Counted from the stretch's first letter, positions 16,950 to 25,399 are shown. The stretch: 64,000 nucleotides of DNA from SAR202 cluster bacterium bin90 (GCA_002238855.1 MPND01000003.1:1-64000); one strand, 5' to 3'. The notes: generated by a model from the letters alone, not told the origin. Made by a program: numbers and translations.

Positions 16950-17940
16950 CGGCAGTCTGCGGCTTGCCATATCCAGTGACGGCGCGCTGTTCGAGCCTAC
17001 TCAGGCATTTTTACGCGCGTGTGGGATTGGCGTGTCGAGGAGCAATCCGCGCCGATACATCGCAGAGATTCCGGCTCTTCCGGGCGTTACGGTAATGTTC
17101 CAGCGAGGAGCCGACATAACGCCGAAAGTCGAAGAAGGTAGCGCGGACCTGGGTATCGTGGGGCTTGACCGCTACCTGGAGTTGCGGAGCGAGGGGAGCG
17201 ATTCGGGAGTTGTCATAGACGACCTGGATTTTGGCAGGTGCGGCCTGGTGCTAGGCGTGCCTGACTCATGGGTCGATGTAGTTTCTCTTGCTGACCTGGC
17301 TGACCTTTCGATGGAGTTTCGGCAGCAGGGCAGGGACCTGCGAATCGTGACCAAGTACCCGCGCCTTGTGGAGAGGTTCCTGCTGCGGAGTGGGATCAAC
17401 CTTTTTTCACTAGTCCATTCGAGCGGCACGCTGGAGGCGGCAGTCGCGATGGGCTTCGCAGACATGATCGCTGATGTGTCAGAGAGCGGCACTACGATGC
17501 GTGAAAACCGTCTGAAGACTATTAGCGGAGGGACTATTATTTCCTCGCAGGCGTGCCTGATCAGCAATCAGCGACTGCTTGCTGAGGACACCACCAAGCT
17601 AGAAAAGGCCAAGACGCTTGTGGATGTGATGGAAGGCCACCTGCGTTCAAGGGCATATTACAGCGTGACTGCCAATATGCGAGGCGAGACGCCAGAAGAT
17701 GTGGCGCACCAAGTACTCGAGCATACCGCAATCAGCGGTCTTCGTGGGCCCACGATCGCAAAAGTGTATTCGCAGGACGGAGTCGGCTGGTACGCGGCGA
17801 CCGTTATAATCAGGAAACGCAGCCTGACGGACGCAGTGAACAGGTTGCGGCAAGCCGGCGGCACTAGTGTCACCGTGACAGACCTTAATTATGTTTTCAA
17901 TTCTGCTTGTGAGGCGCAAGCTAGGCTGACAGGTAGCTGA
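16939..17940 (+). CDS. hisG: ATP phosphoribosyltransferase HisG, long form
   Basis: Catalyses the first step of histidine synthesis, ATP plus PRPP to phosphoribosyl-ATP. The two periplasmic-binding-like lobes fill residues 1-215, with GADITPKVEEGSADLGIVGLD and the PRPP loop VHSSGTLEAAVAMGFADMIADV. Unusually for a hisZ partner, about 100 more residues follow. They match the regulatory HisG C-terminal domain, with GLRGPTIAKVYSQDGVGWYAATVIIRK. The 333-residue length is that of the hexameric, histidine-inhibited form. It starts inside the hisZ 3' end. Confidence 0.92.
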   Translation: MELNGSLRLAISSDGALFEPTQAFLRACGIGVSRSNPRRYIAEIPALPGVTVMFQRGADITPKVEEGSADLGIVGLDRYLELRSEGSDSGVVIDDLDFGRCGLVLGVPDSWVDVVSLADLADLSMEFRQQGRDLRIVTKYPRLVERFLLRSGINLFSLVHSSGTLEAAVAMGFADMIADVSESGTTMRENRLKTISGGTIISSQACLISNQRLLAEDTTKLEKAKTLVDVMEGHLRSRAYYSVTANMRGETPEDVAHQVLEHTAISGLRGPTIAKVYSQDGVGWYAATVIIRKRSLTDAVNRLRQAGGTSVTVTDLNYVFNSACEAQARLTGS

Positions 17941-17970
17941 AATCGACGGTCAGGATAAGGGGCTCTTATG

Positions 17971-18040
17971 CCCTCACCCTGACCTTCTCTGCGAGGGAGA
18001 AGGAGCTAACCGGTGCGTCCTGCGACAAGCTCAGGACAGA
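17971..18040. repeat. REP-like intergenic repeat with hairpin
   Basis: It begins CCCTCACCCTGACCTTCTC and folds back on GAGGGAGAAGGAG. It is followed by CTGCGACAAGCTCAGGACAG, a variant of the CCTTCGACAAGCTCAGGACG element also found at 26259 and 41924. It separates hisG from the next operon gene. Confidence 0.6.
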
Positions 18041-18065
18041 CCATTCACACGAATCAGGAGGGACG

Positions 18066-18812
18066 ATGCCGAATCCGCCTGTGCATATGAGCCTTGCGCG
18101 CAGGGCTGCGGACCTTCTTCGCCACGACACTATCGACGCTAATATGGGATATTACCTGATGGGTTCGACATCGCCCGATATTCGCGTGATCACCCGCAAG
18201 GACCGGTCGGTATATCATTTCGCGCAGCTCGACTTCGAAGAGATTGGCACCGGCATCAATGGCCTGTTTCATCAGCACCCAAGTCTTGGAGATGCTGAGG
18301 CGCATAGCGGAGCGACGCAAGCGTTTATGGCAGGGTATCTTACGCATCTGCTTGCTGACGAGACGTGGATTGCCAGCATGTTCCGGCCATACTTCGGCAA
18401 TCAGGATGTGTTCGAGGATGGTGTGCTCGGGCTGGTAATGGACAGGGCGATGCAACTTGAGCTCGACAGGCGTTGCTGGCAGGAAATCGTTCCAATGCGA
18501 AGTCTGCTCGACATATCGGCCGAGCAGGTGCGTGTGGAGTTTATCCCGGATGAAACTCTTGCGGACTGGGTGCAGTGGGTGACGACAAATTTCGACCGCG
18601 GGTTTTCCTGGGAGCGGCTTCGGTTCATGGCGAGGCGGATAGCTTCCGGTGAGGAGAGGCATCCGGCGCATGAACTCGCGGATGCCTTCGTTAACAACTC
18701 GTCGGACGGGCTTGAGCGCATGTACGAGTACATACCGCGGGGCAGCGAGCTAGAGTACCAAGAAGCCGTGGTTGCTTCGCTGACGAAAGCGCTTGAGGAC
18801 TATCTGCCGTGA
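18066..18812 (+). CDS. Zinc-dependent phospholipase C-like protein
   Basis: A 248-residue, mostly helical protein. It resembles the zinc-dependent phospholipase C/S1-P1 nuclease fold found in uncharacterised bacterial proteins. Candidate metal ligands are His7 in PPVHMSLARRA, the aspartate of MGSTSPDIRV, the histidine in VYHFAQLDF, and HxxxD in GYLTHLLADE. There is no secretion signal, unlike secreted phospholipases. Its stop overlaps the hisD GTG start by 4 bp (18809-18812), so it is translationally coupled into the histidine operon although no histidine role is known. Confidence 0.65.
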   Translation: MPNPPVHMSLARRAADLLRHDTIDANMGYYLMGSTSPDIRVITRKDRSVYHFAQLDFEEIGTGINGLFHQHPSLGDAEAHSGATQAFMAGYLTHLLADETWIASMFRPYFGNQDVFEDGVLGLVMDRAMQLELDRRCWQEIVPMRSLLDISAEQVRVEFIPDETLADWVQWVTTNFDRGFSWERLRFMARRIASGEERHPAHELADAFVNNSSDGLERMYEYIPRGSELEYQEAVVASLTKALEDYLP

Positions 18813-20131
18813 GGATAGTTCGGGGACTTGAAGAGGCAAGGCAGCTGCTGTGCGAGGGCAGGGGGCTGGGACTAGACGTTGTACCGAAGTCGCTGCTGGA
18901 CGGCATTGAAGGCATATTCGGCGAGCGTTTGACTCCGATGCAGGTGGTGGAGCGCATCGTTCATGGAGTGCGATCTGATGGCGATGCAGCCGTGCGCGAA
19001 TTCACGGAGTTAATTGACGGAGCTGTGCCAGACAGTCTTGAGGTGCCACGGTCGGCAATAACGGCTGCCCGTGAGCAGACTTCAGCCGAAGTAGTGGAGG
19101 CATTGGAGGCTGCGGCAGAGCGCATTCGCTTATTTCACGAGGCTTGTCTGAACAGGGGTTGGACGGACTACATCGCCGGATATGGGCAAATTGTAAATGC
19201 AGTGGGGAGCGCCGGGGCCTATATCCCAGGGGGCACTGCGCTGTATCCTTCGACCGTGCTGATGACAGCGATTCCGGCGAAAGTTGCGGGCGTCCCGCAG
19301 GTAGTGATGTGTACGCCGACAAAGGATGGTGAGTTGCCCCATCCCGCGGTGCTGGCAGCGGCTGAAATAGCGGGCGTGGATAGGATCTTCTGCATTGGTG
19401 GGGCGCAGGCTGTCGCGGCGATGGCTTATGGCACTGAGAGCGTGCCACGTGTTGACATAATCTGTGGGCCGGGAAATATCTTCGTCACGCTTGCCAAGAA
19501 ATTGGTGTACGGTGATGTGGGCATAGACGGGCTGTACGGGCCGACTGAGACGGTGGTGATCGGAGACGGTGCATCGAACCCTACGCTGTGCGCAGTGGAT
19601 ATACTGGCACAGGCTGAGCACGATGCACTAGCGAGACCGGTGCTGATTACGACCTCCGAAAGTCTTGCCAATGCGGTGGACGCAGAGGTTACGGCGCGGT
19701 TGGAACGGTTGGACAGGGGCGCTATTGCCCGAGCATCTACCCAGGAGCAGGGATGTATTGCTGTGGTGGGAGACATGGACGAAGCGATAGAACTGGCGAA
19801 TGAATTCGCGCCGGAGCACCTTTGCCTGACGGTGCAGGATGCTTGGGAGCATCTCGGTAAAGTACGGAATGCTGGTGCTATATTCATCGGAGATTTCTCG
19901 CACGAGGTGCTTGGAGATTATGTAGCTGGTCCGAGCCATGTGATGCCGACTGCCGGAACGGCACGGTTCAACTCGGGGCTGGGTGTGCATTCGTTTGTTA
20001 AGATTAGCCCTGTGGTGGCGCTGAGTCAGGAAACGTCGGCGGCGATTTCGAAGGTAGCGTCGGTGCTTGGAAGGGCGGAGGGGTTGACTGCACATGCGGA
20101 AGCAGCGGAGATTCGTGAAGAGCTTTTCTGA
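18809..20131 (+). CDS. hisD: Histidinol dehydrogenase
   Basis: Performs the last two steps of histidine synthesis, oxidising L-histidinol to histidine with NAD and zinc. The 440-residue length is normal. Conserved blocks include GAYIPGGTALYPSTVLM, IGGAQAVAAMAYGTESV, VDIICGPGN, LYGPTETVVIGD, the AEHDALA zinc region, EFAPEHLCL, and HEVLGDYVAGPSHVMPT. It starts with GTG and overlaps the preceding stop as GTGA. Confidence 0.95.
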   Translation: MRIVRGLEEARQLLCEGRGLGLDVVPKSLLDGIEGIFGERLTPMQVVERIVHGVRSDGDAAVREFTELIDGAVPDSLEVPRSAITAAREQTSAEVVEALEAAAERIRLFHEACLNRGWTDYIAGYGQIVNAVGSAGAYIPGGTALYPSTVLMTAIPAKVAGVPQVVMCTPTKDGELPHPAVLAAAEIAGVDRIFCIGGAQAVAAMAYGTESVPRVDIICGPGNIFVTLAKKLVYGDVGIDGLYGPTETVVIGDGASNPTLCAVDILAQAEHDALARPVLITTSESLANAVDAEVTARLERLDRGAIARASTQEQGCIAVVGDMDEAIELANEFAPEHLCLTVQDAWEHLGKVRNAGAIFIGDFSHEVLGDYVAGPSHVMPTAGTARFNSGLGVHSFVKISPVVALSQETSAAISKVASVLGRAEGLTAHAEAAEIREELF

Positions 20132-20230
20132 ACGCGAAATTGCTTATGTGGAAAACAGGATGAGGAAGGTGTTTAGCCTCCATCCTGGCCTTTCTCTTTC
20201 GAGGAAGCGATGAATTTAGAGGAGTCTCTA

Positions 20231-21319
20231 ATGGCTGGGGAAATTAAGCGACTGCTGCGAGCGCATCTGGCTGATGTACAGACTTATGAAGCGGTGGACC
20301 CTCCAGAGTTGATTGCGCGGCGCGCAGGCATTCCCGAGAGCGAGATCGTGAAACTCAACGGGAACGAGAATCCATACGGGGGATCGCCGAAGGTTGCCGA
20401 TGCAGTGGCTAACGCGCCTGTTCACATCTACCCTGACCCGCTGCAGCGTAAGGTTCGGAGCGCGCTGAGCGACTATACAGGCGCGGCGCCGGAAGAGATT
20501 GTCGCGGGAGCGGGAAGTGATGAGCTTATTGACTTGATGTTCAGGCTGTTCATGGAGCCGGGAGACAAGGTTCTGGACTTCGACCCCACCTTCGCGATGT
20601 ACGGCTTTTTGGCGCGAATAGCCGGCGGCGAGACCGCAATGGTGCAGCGGAACGAGGTGTTTGACATTGATGTGTCGGCTGCGAAGGATGCGCTTGACGA
20701 CAGGACCAAGATTATCTTTCTGGCGTCGCCGAACAATCCGACGGGCAACCTGACTCCGCGTGAGCATGTGGGCGAACTGCTGGACACAGGGCGGATCGTG
20801 GTAGTAGACGAGGCGTATTATGAATTTTGCGATTCGACGGTCGCGGATATGGTGTCGGACCACGAGAACTTGGTGGTGCTGAGGACGTTGAGCAAGTGGG
20901 CAGGCCTCGCGGGACTGCGCATCGGCTATGGCATTATGAACGAGGAACTGGTGCAGCATGTCATAGACATCAAGCAGCCGTACAACATTAGCGTAGCTGC
21001 GGAAGCTGCGCTGCTGGCGTCGCTGGAGGACGCGCCGCTGCTGCTGGACAATGTGGGCAAGATCGTTGACGAACGGGAGCGGATGATTGGGCTGCTGGAG
21101 GAGATCGGGGGCGTGACGCCGTGGCCGTCGTCGGGGAACTTCGTTCTATGCAGGCTTGAGTCTGCGGAGAAGGCGAAGGAGACCTTCGAGGCGCTGGCGC
21201 AGCGAGGGATTGTGGTGCGTATGTTCAGCTCTGAGCGGTTGCAGGACTTCTTCCGGGTTGCAGTGGGGACACCGGAGGAGACGGACAAGTTTGTAGCGGC
21301 GCTGAGAGAAGTGATTTAG
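20231..21319 (+). CDS. hisC: Histidinol-phosphate aminotransferase
   Basis: PLP enzyme converting imidazole acetol phosphate to histidinol phosphate. Seen: VKLNGNENPYG at the N-terminus, VAGAGSDELIDLMFRLF, the cofactor blocks ASPNNPTGNLT and VVDEAYYEF, and the PLP lysine in RTLSKWAGLAGLRIGYG. The C-terminal FRVAVGTPEE holds the conserved arginine. The start at 20231 has GAGGAG six bases upstream; ATG 20210 seven codons earlier is also possible. It is fourth in the operon. Confidence 0.93.
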   Translation: MAGEIKRLLRAHLADVQTYEAVDPPELIARRAGIPESEIVKLNGNENPYGGSPKVADAVANAPVHIYPDPLQRKVRSALSDYTGAAPEEIVAGAGSDELIDLMFRLFMEPGDKVLDFDPTFAMYGFLARIAGGETAMVQRNEVFDIDVSAAKDALDDRTKIIFLASPNNPTGNLTPREHVGELLDTGRIVVVDEAYYEFCDSTVADMVSDHENLVVLRTLSKWAGLAGLRIGYGIMNEELVQHVIDIKQPYNISVAAEAALLASLEDAPLLLDNVGKIVDERERMIGLLEEIGGVTPWPSSGNFVLCRLESAEKAKETFEALAQRGIVVRMFSSERLQDFFRVAVGTPEETDKFVAALREVI

Positions 21320-21367
21320 AAATGGGTGAGTAGTGCGACATGCTCACCACTAACGGAGAATTGACAT

Positions 21368-21393
21368 AACAGGATATGCAGGATGGATAGGAT
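21368..21393 (+). repeat. AGGAT-rich short repeat spanning the hisB start
   Basis: Reads AACAGGATATGCAGGATGG and continues ATAGGAT. Similar strings lie at 23117, 35887 and 58950. The hisB start codon (21383) falls inside it, so the first codons of hisB (MDRIG) derive from the repeat. Confidence 0.5.
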
Positions 21394-21976
21394 AGGGAAG
21401 CTCAGCAGGGAGACGCGGGAGACGCAGATCAGCGTCGAGGTGAACCTGGACGGCAAGGGCGAGTACGAGATCGACACGGGTAACGGGATGTTCGATCACC
21501 TGCTGGCGCAGTTGTCTCGGCACGGGCTAATCGACTTGAAGGTCCACGCCCGAGGAGATTCGCATGTGGGGTGGCACCACCTTGTCGAGGATACGGGCAT
21601 CGTGATGGGTAGGGCGCTGAAGGACGCGGTGGGGGACGGCAGCGGGATTCGGCGTATGGCTCACTCGTATGTGCCGTTGGACGAAGCTCTGGCGCTGACG
21701 GTGGTGGACTTTGGCGGGCGCGGGTATGCTGTGATCGACGCGGGTATGTCGGACAGTGACCTTGGCGCGCTGCCGGCAGAGCTGATTCCGCATTTCCTGG
21801 AGACAATGGCGCGCGAGGGCGCATTCAACCTGCATGTACGGATCATGGCGGGGAGCAGCAATCACCACAAGGCAGAGGCGCTGTTCAAGAGCCTAGCGCG
21901 GTCGATGCGGGCTGCGCTGGAGGTGGATGAGCGGTTGGGCGGCGAGGTTGCGAGCACGAAGGGGAGTATTGGGTAG
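21383..21976 (+). CDS. hisB: Imidazoleglycerol-phosphate dehydratase
   Basis: Mn-dependent dehydration of imidazole glycerol phosphate. The 197 residues match the monofunctional enzyme. Metal-binding motifs are DTGNGMFDHLLAQLSRHG, DSHVGWHHLVEDTGIVMG, HSYVPLDEAL and SSNHHKAEALFKSLAR. It is the last gene of the operon; hisA, hisF, hisH and hisI are not in the window. Confidence 0.95.
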   Translation: MDRIGKLSRETRETQISVEVNLDGKGEYEIDTGNGMFDHLLAQLSRHGLIDLKVHARGDSHVGWHHLVEDTGIVMGRALKDAVGDGSGIRRMAHSYVPLDEALALTVVDFGGRGYAVIDAGMSDSDLGALPAELIPHFLETMAREGAFNLHVRIMAGSSNHHKAEALFKSLARSMRAALEVDERLGGEVASTKGSIG

Positions 21977-22021
21977 GGGATAGTACCTTATATCGATGTA
22001 CAGGAAATAGGGACAGTATCG

Positions 22022-22774
22022 TCAAGTGTCAATTTCCCGACTCGTGACCTTCCCTAAGACGGCTGCGTACTGAGAACCTTCAGGTTCGATGAACTTGTTT
22101 ATTGTCCAACCCGTATCGTCAACCATACTACGCATCTCATCTCTTGAAACGAAGAGCCAGTCGAACCATGCTCCTTTGAGATTAAGGTAGCGTTCACGAT
22201 GACGGTATTGTCCGCTCATTCTACCTTCGGCTCGATTCCGCTCCTGATACGAGAGGTCAACCGGGTTAACGGTAGTGTAAGGATCCGTAGTTTCGGCAAT
22301 GATTCTTCTCGCGTTGTCTGTGGTCATCTTACTGAGGCGTCGTAGGAGGCGTTTTGCCCTCACCGGGTTGCCGAAGAGTCCAAAGTTGTTACCTGTTAAC
22401 ACTATACTGTCAAATATCCCCAGTTTCTTGACGTTAATTTGTGTGACAGAGAGTAGCCTTGCATCTTGGATTCCACGCTCATTGCAGATCTGAATGTCGA
22501 GAGGCGAAGAGTCAATTCCAACGACACCCAAGCCACGCTGCTGTAAGTAGAGTGTCACACATCCAGCACCGCAGCCCATATCAAGAGTTCGGCCTTGAAC
22601 GTATTCAATGGCCTTCTGCAAATGTGGCTCCCATTCGTCACATGTTGTGAAGTACCAGCGAGGATGGTCGTAAACTCTAATGTAACCGTCGTCGCGCTCC
22701 CCGACTTCACGATGGTTGGGAGATATGAGGCCGCGATGTTGGTCGTAGGGTTGTTGCCCGAAAGCATCTGTCAA
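22022..22774 (-). CDS. Class I SAM-dependent methyltransferase
   Basis: A 250-residue Rossmann methyltransferase. Motif I is LDMGCGAGCVTLYLQQRG, the post-I acidic residue is in VVGIDSSPLDIQICNERG, and motif IV is around FDSIVLTGNNFGL. A positively charged segment (RAKRLLRRLSKMTT) follows. The substrate is not evident. It is downstream of purS on the same strand but separated by a gap of nearly 80 bp, so an operon link is uncertain. Confidence 0.72.
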   Translation of the reverse strand: MTDAFGQQPYDQHRGLISPNHREVGERDDGYIRVYDHPRWYFTTCDEWEPHLQKAIEYVQGRTLDMGCGAGCVTLYLQQRGLGVVGIDSSPLDIQICNERGIQDARLLSVTQINVKKLGIFDSIVLTGNNFGLFGNPVRAKRLLRRLSKMTTDNARRIIAETTDPYTTVNPVDLSYQERNRAEGRMSGQYRHRERYLNLKGAWFDWLFVSRDEMRSMVDDTGWTINKFIEPEGSQYAAVLGKVTSREIDT

Positions 22775-22852
22775 CTTTCACCCCGTTCGTCCTAACAGAG
22801 GTTGAGCCGAAAACATTTCAGCCAAGGTATCTGCTGACGCTGACGTCGGAAA

Positions 22853-23107
22853 TTACCCTGAAATAGTTTCTAACTCGAAGCGGTAGTCTTCGATGACGGG
22901 GTTGGCGAGGAGCTTGTCGCACATGTCGCGGACTTGCTCAGAGGCAGCGGCCTCGGTGTCGGCCTGGAGGCCGATTTCCATGTACTTGCCGGCGCGGACG
23001 CTGGTTACACTTTCAAATCCGAGCTGGAGGAGGCCGCCACGGATGGTCTGGCCCTGGGGATCGCTGACTGTGGGGCGAAGCTGTATATAAATTTTGGCGA
23101 GGTACAT
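22853..23107 (-). CDS. purS: Phosphoribosylformylglycinamidine synthase subunit PurS
   Basis: The small subunit that bridges PurL and PurQ in the fourth step of purine synthesis. The 84-residue product starts at 23107 (MYLAKIYIQLRPTVSDPQG) and has the family's GLLQLGFESVTSVRAGKYMEI and a C-terminal NPVIEDYRFEL. The longer frame from 23167 runs through the repeat at 23117 and is not used. purL and purQ are absent here. Confidence 0.88.
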   Translation of the reverse strand: MYLAKIYIQLRPTVSDPQGQTIRGGLLQLGFESVTSVRAGKYMEIGLQADTEAAASEQVRDMCDKLLANPVIEDYRFELETISG

Positions 23108-23116
23108 GGAAATCCT

Positions 23117-23143
23117 AACAGGATGTGCAGGATAAGAAGGATT
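23117..23143. repeat. AGGAT-rich short repeat upstream of purS
   Basis: TAACAGGATGTGCAGGATAA followed by GAAGGAT on the plus strand. It is closest to the copy at 21368. Confidence 0.5.
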
Positions 23144-23179
23144 GGACGGGTAAACCGGTAGGCTCACCGCGAACGATCG

Positions 23180-23731
23180 TTATTGATTGGTGTTGGCTTC
23201 TATGAAGAACCGGATGGCGGCTTCATCGAAATCGCTTAGTGTCTGATTGGCGTCGGCGCCGACAAGCAGAATCCTGGCTTCCATATCGGTCTTGGGAGTG
23301 ACGCCGATGGGGGAGTCTGCCGCATCGAATTCTCCGGCAATTGTGGAGAGTTGCGACACAAGATCATCGCACCCGTCGGGGCAATTGTAAAAGATGTCCA
23401 CTCCCCCGAGGATAGGGTTTGGCGGTGACGGAGGAGCGACAGCCTCGTCCGCTGGTGACTCTTCGTCGGGCGTCACTACTCGAACATCAGTGACCTCAAC
23501 ATCAAACGCCTGCGCCTGCGCTGCTCCCGTCTCGAAGATATCGCCGCTTCCTCCGCGGAAGAGGGCGTCGAATGGCAGGCCTGGCAGGATGAGGCCGAGG
23601 ATGAGCAGGAAGGCTACAAGGCTTGCTGCACTAAGTCCGCCAATGGCGAGCATCTTCTTGCGGCGTGCATGTCGTCGCCTACGGGCGGCTCGCGCCTGAG
23701 TTGGGGTTGGACGCTTTGCTCTGGTTGTCAT
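23180..23731 (-). CDS. Membrane-anchored protein of unknown function
   Basis: A 183-residue protein. The first 26 residues are very basic (RRRRHARRKK), followed by one membrane helix at about 28-50 (LAIGGLSAASLVAFLLILGL). An acidic, proline-rich linker (residues 70-110) follows, then a small C-terminal domain with FYNCPDGCDDLVSQL. The CPDGC pair could be a disulfide or metal site outside the membrane; it resembles the DUF3105-type anchored proteins, but this is weak. It lies between purC and purS on the same strand, an odd place for a membrane protein. Confidence 0.55.
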   Translation of the reverse strand: MTTRAKRPTPTQARAARRRRHARRKKMLAIGGLSAASLVAFLLILGLILPGLPFDALFRGGSGDIFETGAAQAQAFDVEVTDVRVVTPDEESPADEAVAPPSPPNPILGGVDIFYNCPDGCDDLVSQLSTIAGEFDAADSPIGVTPKTDMEARILLVGADANQTLSDFDEAAIRFFIEANTNQ

Positions 23732-23822
23732 TAATTCTCACCGAGTGGTCGTAAAACTTCAGACCCCGCTCTTGGGTCGTTACCAGCGACTTTATGTGCC
23801 GACAAGGCACACATCCAATTGT

Positions 23823-24698
23823 CTAGGATAGGGAGTTACCCGTCAACATGCGGTATGCTTCAAGATAGCGCTCGGCAGTGCTGGCGACCACATCGTCGGG
23901 CAGTTCGGGCGCAGGCGGCTCGTGGTTCCAGCCGGCTTCGTCGAGCCAGTCGCGGACGTACTGCTTGTCGTAGCTGGGCTGCGACTTGCCGGGAGCGTAT
24001 CCATCCACGTCCCAGAATCGGCTTGAGTCGGGTGTGAGCACCTCGTCGATGAGCGAAATTTCGCCGTCGATGATGCCAAACTCGAACTTGGTGTCGGCGA
24101 TGATGATGCCCTTTTCCCTAGCGTAATCGCGGGCAGTCGAATATACCTCGATGGATGCCTTCGACAGGCGCTCGGTGAGTTCCTTGCCGACTAGGTCTTC
24201 CATCTGTGCGACGGTGATGTTCTCGTCGTGTCCTTCTTCGGCCTTGGTGCTGGGGGTGAACAGCGGCTCAGGGAACATGTCGCCGTCCTGCAGGCCTTCC
24301 GGCATCGGCTGACCGGCGACTGTTCCGGTCCGACGGTACTCACCCCAGGCAGAACCCGTGATGAAGCCGCGCACGATGCACTCGACATCAATACGGTCGG
24401 CGCGCTTTACGATCATCGATCGGCGGGCCAGGTCGTCGGACAGATCTAGGTCGCTGCGATCGGTGGCAAGCGAGACGAAGTGGTTGGGGATGATGTCCTC
24501 AGTCTTGTCGAACCAGAATGCGGAAATCTGGCAGAGTACGGCGCCCTTCTCAGGGATCCCTGTGGGTAACACAACGTCGAATGCGGAAATGCGGTCGGTG
24601 GCGACCATAAGGAGCTGGCCTTCGCCAAGATCGTATGTGTCGCGCACCTTGCCCTGGTACAGGCGATTGGGCAGGGTCGTTTCTCGGATTGTGGTCAT
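23823..24698 (-). CDS. purC: SAICAR synthetase PurC
   Basis: Joins aspartate to CAIR in purine synthesis. The 291-residue product shows LYQGKVRDTYDLGEG, ATDRISAFDVVLPTGIPEKG, VECIVRGFITGSAWGEY, IADTKFEFG and LIDEVLTPDSSRFW. The ATG at 24698 has a strong GGAGG ribosome binding site eight bases upstream. The frame is open a further 103 codons upstream to the ATG at 25007, through a PadR-partner fragment, so an N-terminally extended fusion could also be made. A decayed second copy of its 5' end lies at 25430-25642. Confidence 0.94.
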   Translation of the reverse strand: MTTIRETTLPNRLYQGKVRDTYDLGEGQLLMVATDRISAFDVVLPTGIPEKGAVLCQISAFWFDKTEDIIPNHFVSLATDRSDLDLSDDLARRSMIVKRADRIDVECIVRGFITGSAWGEYRRTGTVAGQPMPEGLQDGDMFPEPLFTPSTKAEEGHDENITVAQMEDLVGKELTERLSKASIEVYSTARDYAREKGIIIADTKFEFGIIDGEISLIDEVLTPDSSRFWDVDGYAPGKSQPSYDKQYVRDWLDEAGWNHEPPAPELPDDVVASTAERYLEAYRMLTGNSLS

Positions 24699-25007
24699 TT
24701 CTCTTACCTCCGAACTTACATTGATGGATAGAATGTGGCTGTTCTCTTCCATGGATTGGCTTTTGACATGTTCGATGCGCCATAGCAGGTCGTCGGGCAC
24801 TCCCGCCAGCAGGCGAATGACGGCGTGCAGAGCGCAAAACGGAGAGCGGGCGTCTCTGCCCAACTCTGAGTCGTGTGCGTGCTCCCAGAGGTCGGATTCA
24901 ATCTCGGCTCGCCTTGCTTCGCGGATTTCAGAATTAAGCCCGAATGTGTACACGCGCGCCCAGTTTCTCACCAGGCTGGGAACTATTCCGACTGATTTTT
25001 CAATCAT
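24699..25007 (-). pseudogene. Truncated PadR-partner (HAAS-like) gene reading in frame into purC
   Basis: From the ATG at 25007 the frame reads SLVRNWARVYTFGLNSEIREARRAEIESDLWEH and later AGVPDDLLWRIEHVKS. This is the start of a protein type I recall as commonly encoded directly after PadR regulators, normally continuing into membrane helices. Here no helices follow. The last residues before purC (ILSINVSSEVRE) are simply the translated purC leader. There is no stop codon before the purC start, so ribosomes from 25007 would make a 394-residue fusion. It overlaps padR by ATGA. Confidence 0.6.
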
Positions 25008-25363
25008 GCGAACGAGAGTCCCCCTTTTGTTTCGCCGCAAGCGCCGACACTCGCGTGGACTGCCTTTGCGAGGGCCGCTTCGCCGGCGGGCGTTACGGTG
25101 TAAAGGCGGCGTCTGGGGCGCCTTTCTTCGGCGGCCATGAGAGGGTCTTCCCAACTACTCTGGAGCAATTTGGCTCTTTCCAGCCTTCCAAGCGCCTTGT
25201 ACAAAGTGCCGTGCGCCGTCAGCAGGCGTGCGCCCTCTTTTTCCTTGATTTGCTTAGCTATGAGGAAGCCGTGAAAACTGGGCAGTCCGTCGGTTCTCAT
25301 ACGGATACCCGCGTCAAGGATGGAAACTTCGATTGGCAGAAGAGTGTTGGCTTTTCTTCGCAT
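25004..25363 (-). CDS. PadR family transcriptional regulator
   Basis: A small winged-helix repressor of about 119 residues. Seen are FHGFLIAKQIKEKEGA, the recognition-helix region LTAHGTLYKALGRLERAKLL, and the wing RRPRRRLYTVTPAGEAAL. The C-terminal dimerisation helix is short. The start at 25363 is chosen because the promoter would begin transcription at or next to that ATG, making a leaderless message; 25369 is two codons upstream. It overlaps the next frame by ATGA. It sits inside a purine gene run and probably arrived as a cassette. Confidence 0.82.
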   Translation of the reverse strand: MRRKANTLLPIEVSILDAGIRMRTDGLPSFHGFLIAKQIKEKEGARLLTAHGTLYKALGRLERAKLLQSSWEDPLMAAEERRPRRRLYTVTPAGEAALAKAVHASVGACGETKGGLSFA

Positions 25364-25369
25364 GAACAT

Positions 25370-25399
25370 ATTATAGGAAGATATATTCCTAAAAGTCAA
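25370..25399 (-). promoter_or_regulatory. padR promoter with embedded operator
   Basis: On the minus strand, TTGACT (25399-25394), an 18-bp spacer and TATAAT (25375-25370) are followed after six bases by the ATG at 25363. The inverted repeat TAGGAA-N6-TTCCTA (25374-25391) covers the spacer and the edge of the -10 box, as expected for an autoregulated PadR operator. Confidence 0.75.

Noticed and set aside
25008-25154. Further N-terminal extension of the partner-purC frame to 25154
   Set aside because: These Arg-rich codons are the shadow of padR in another frame; the ATGA overlap at 25007 is the natural start.
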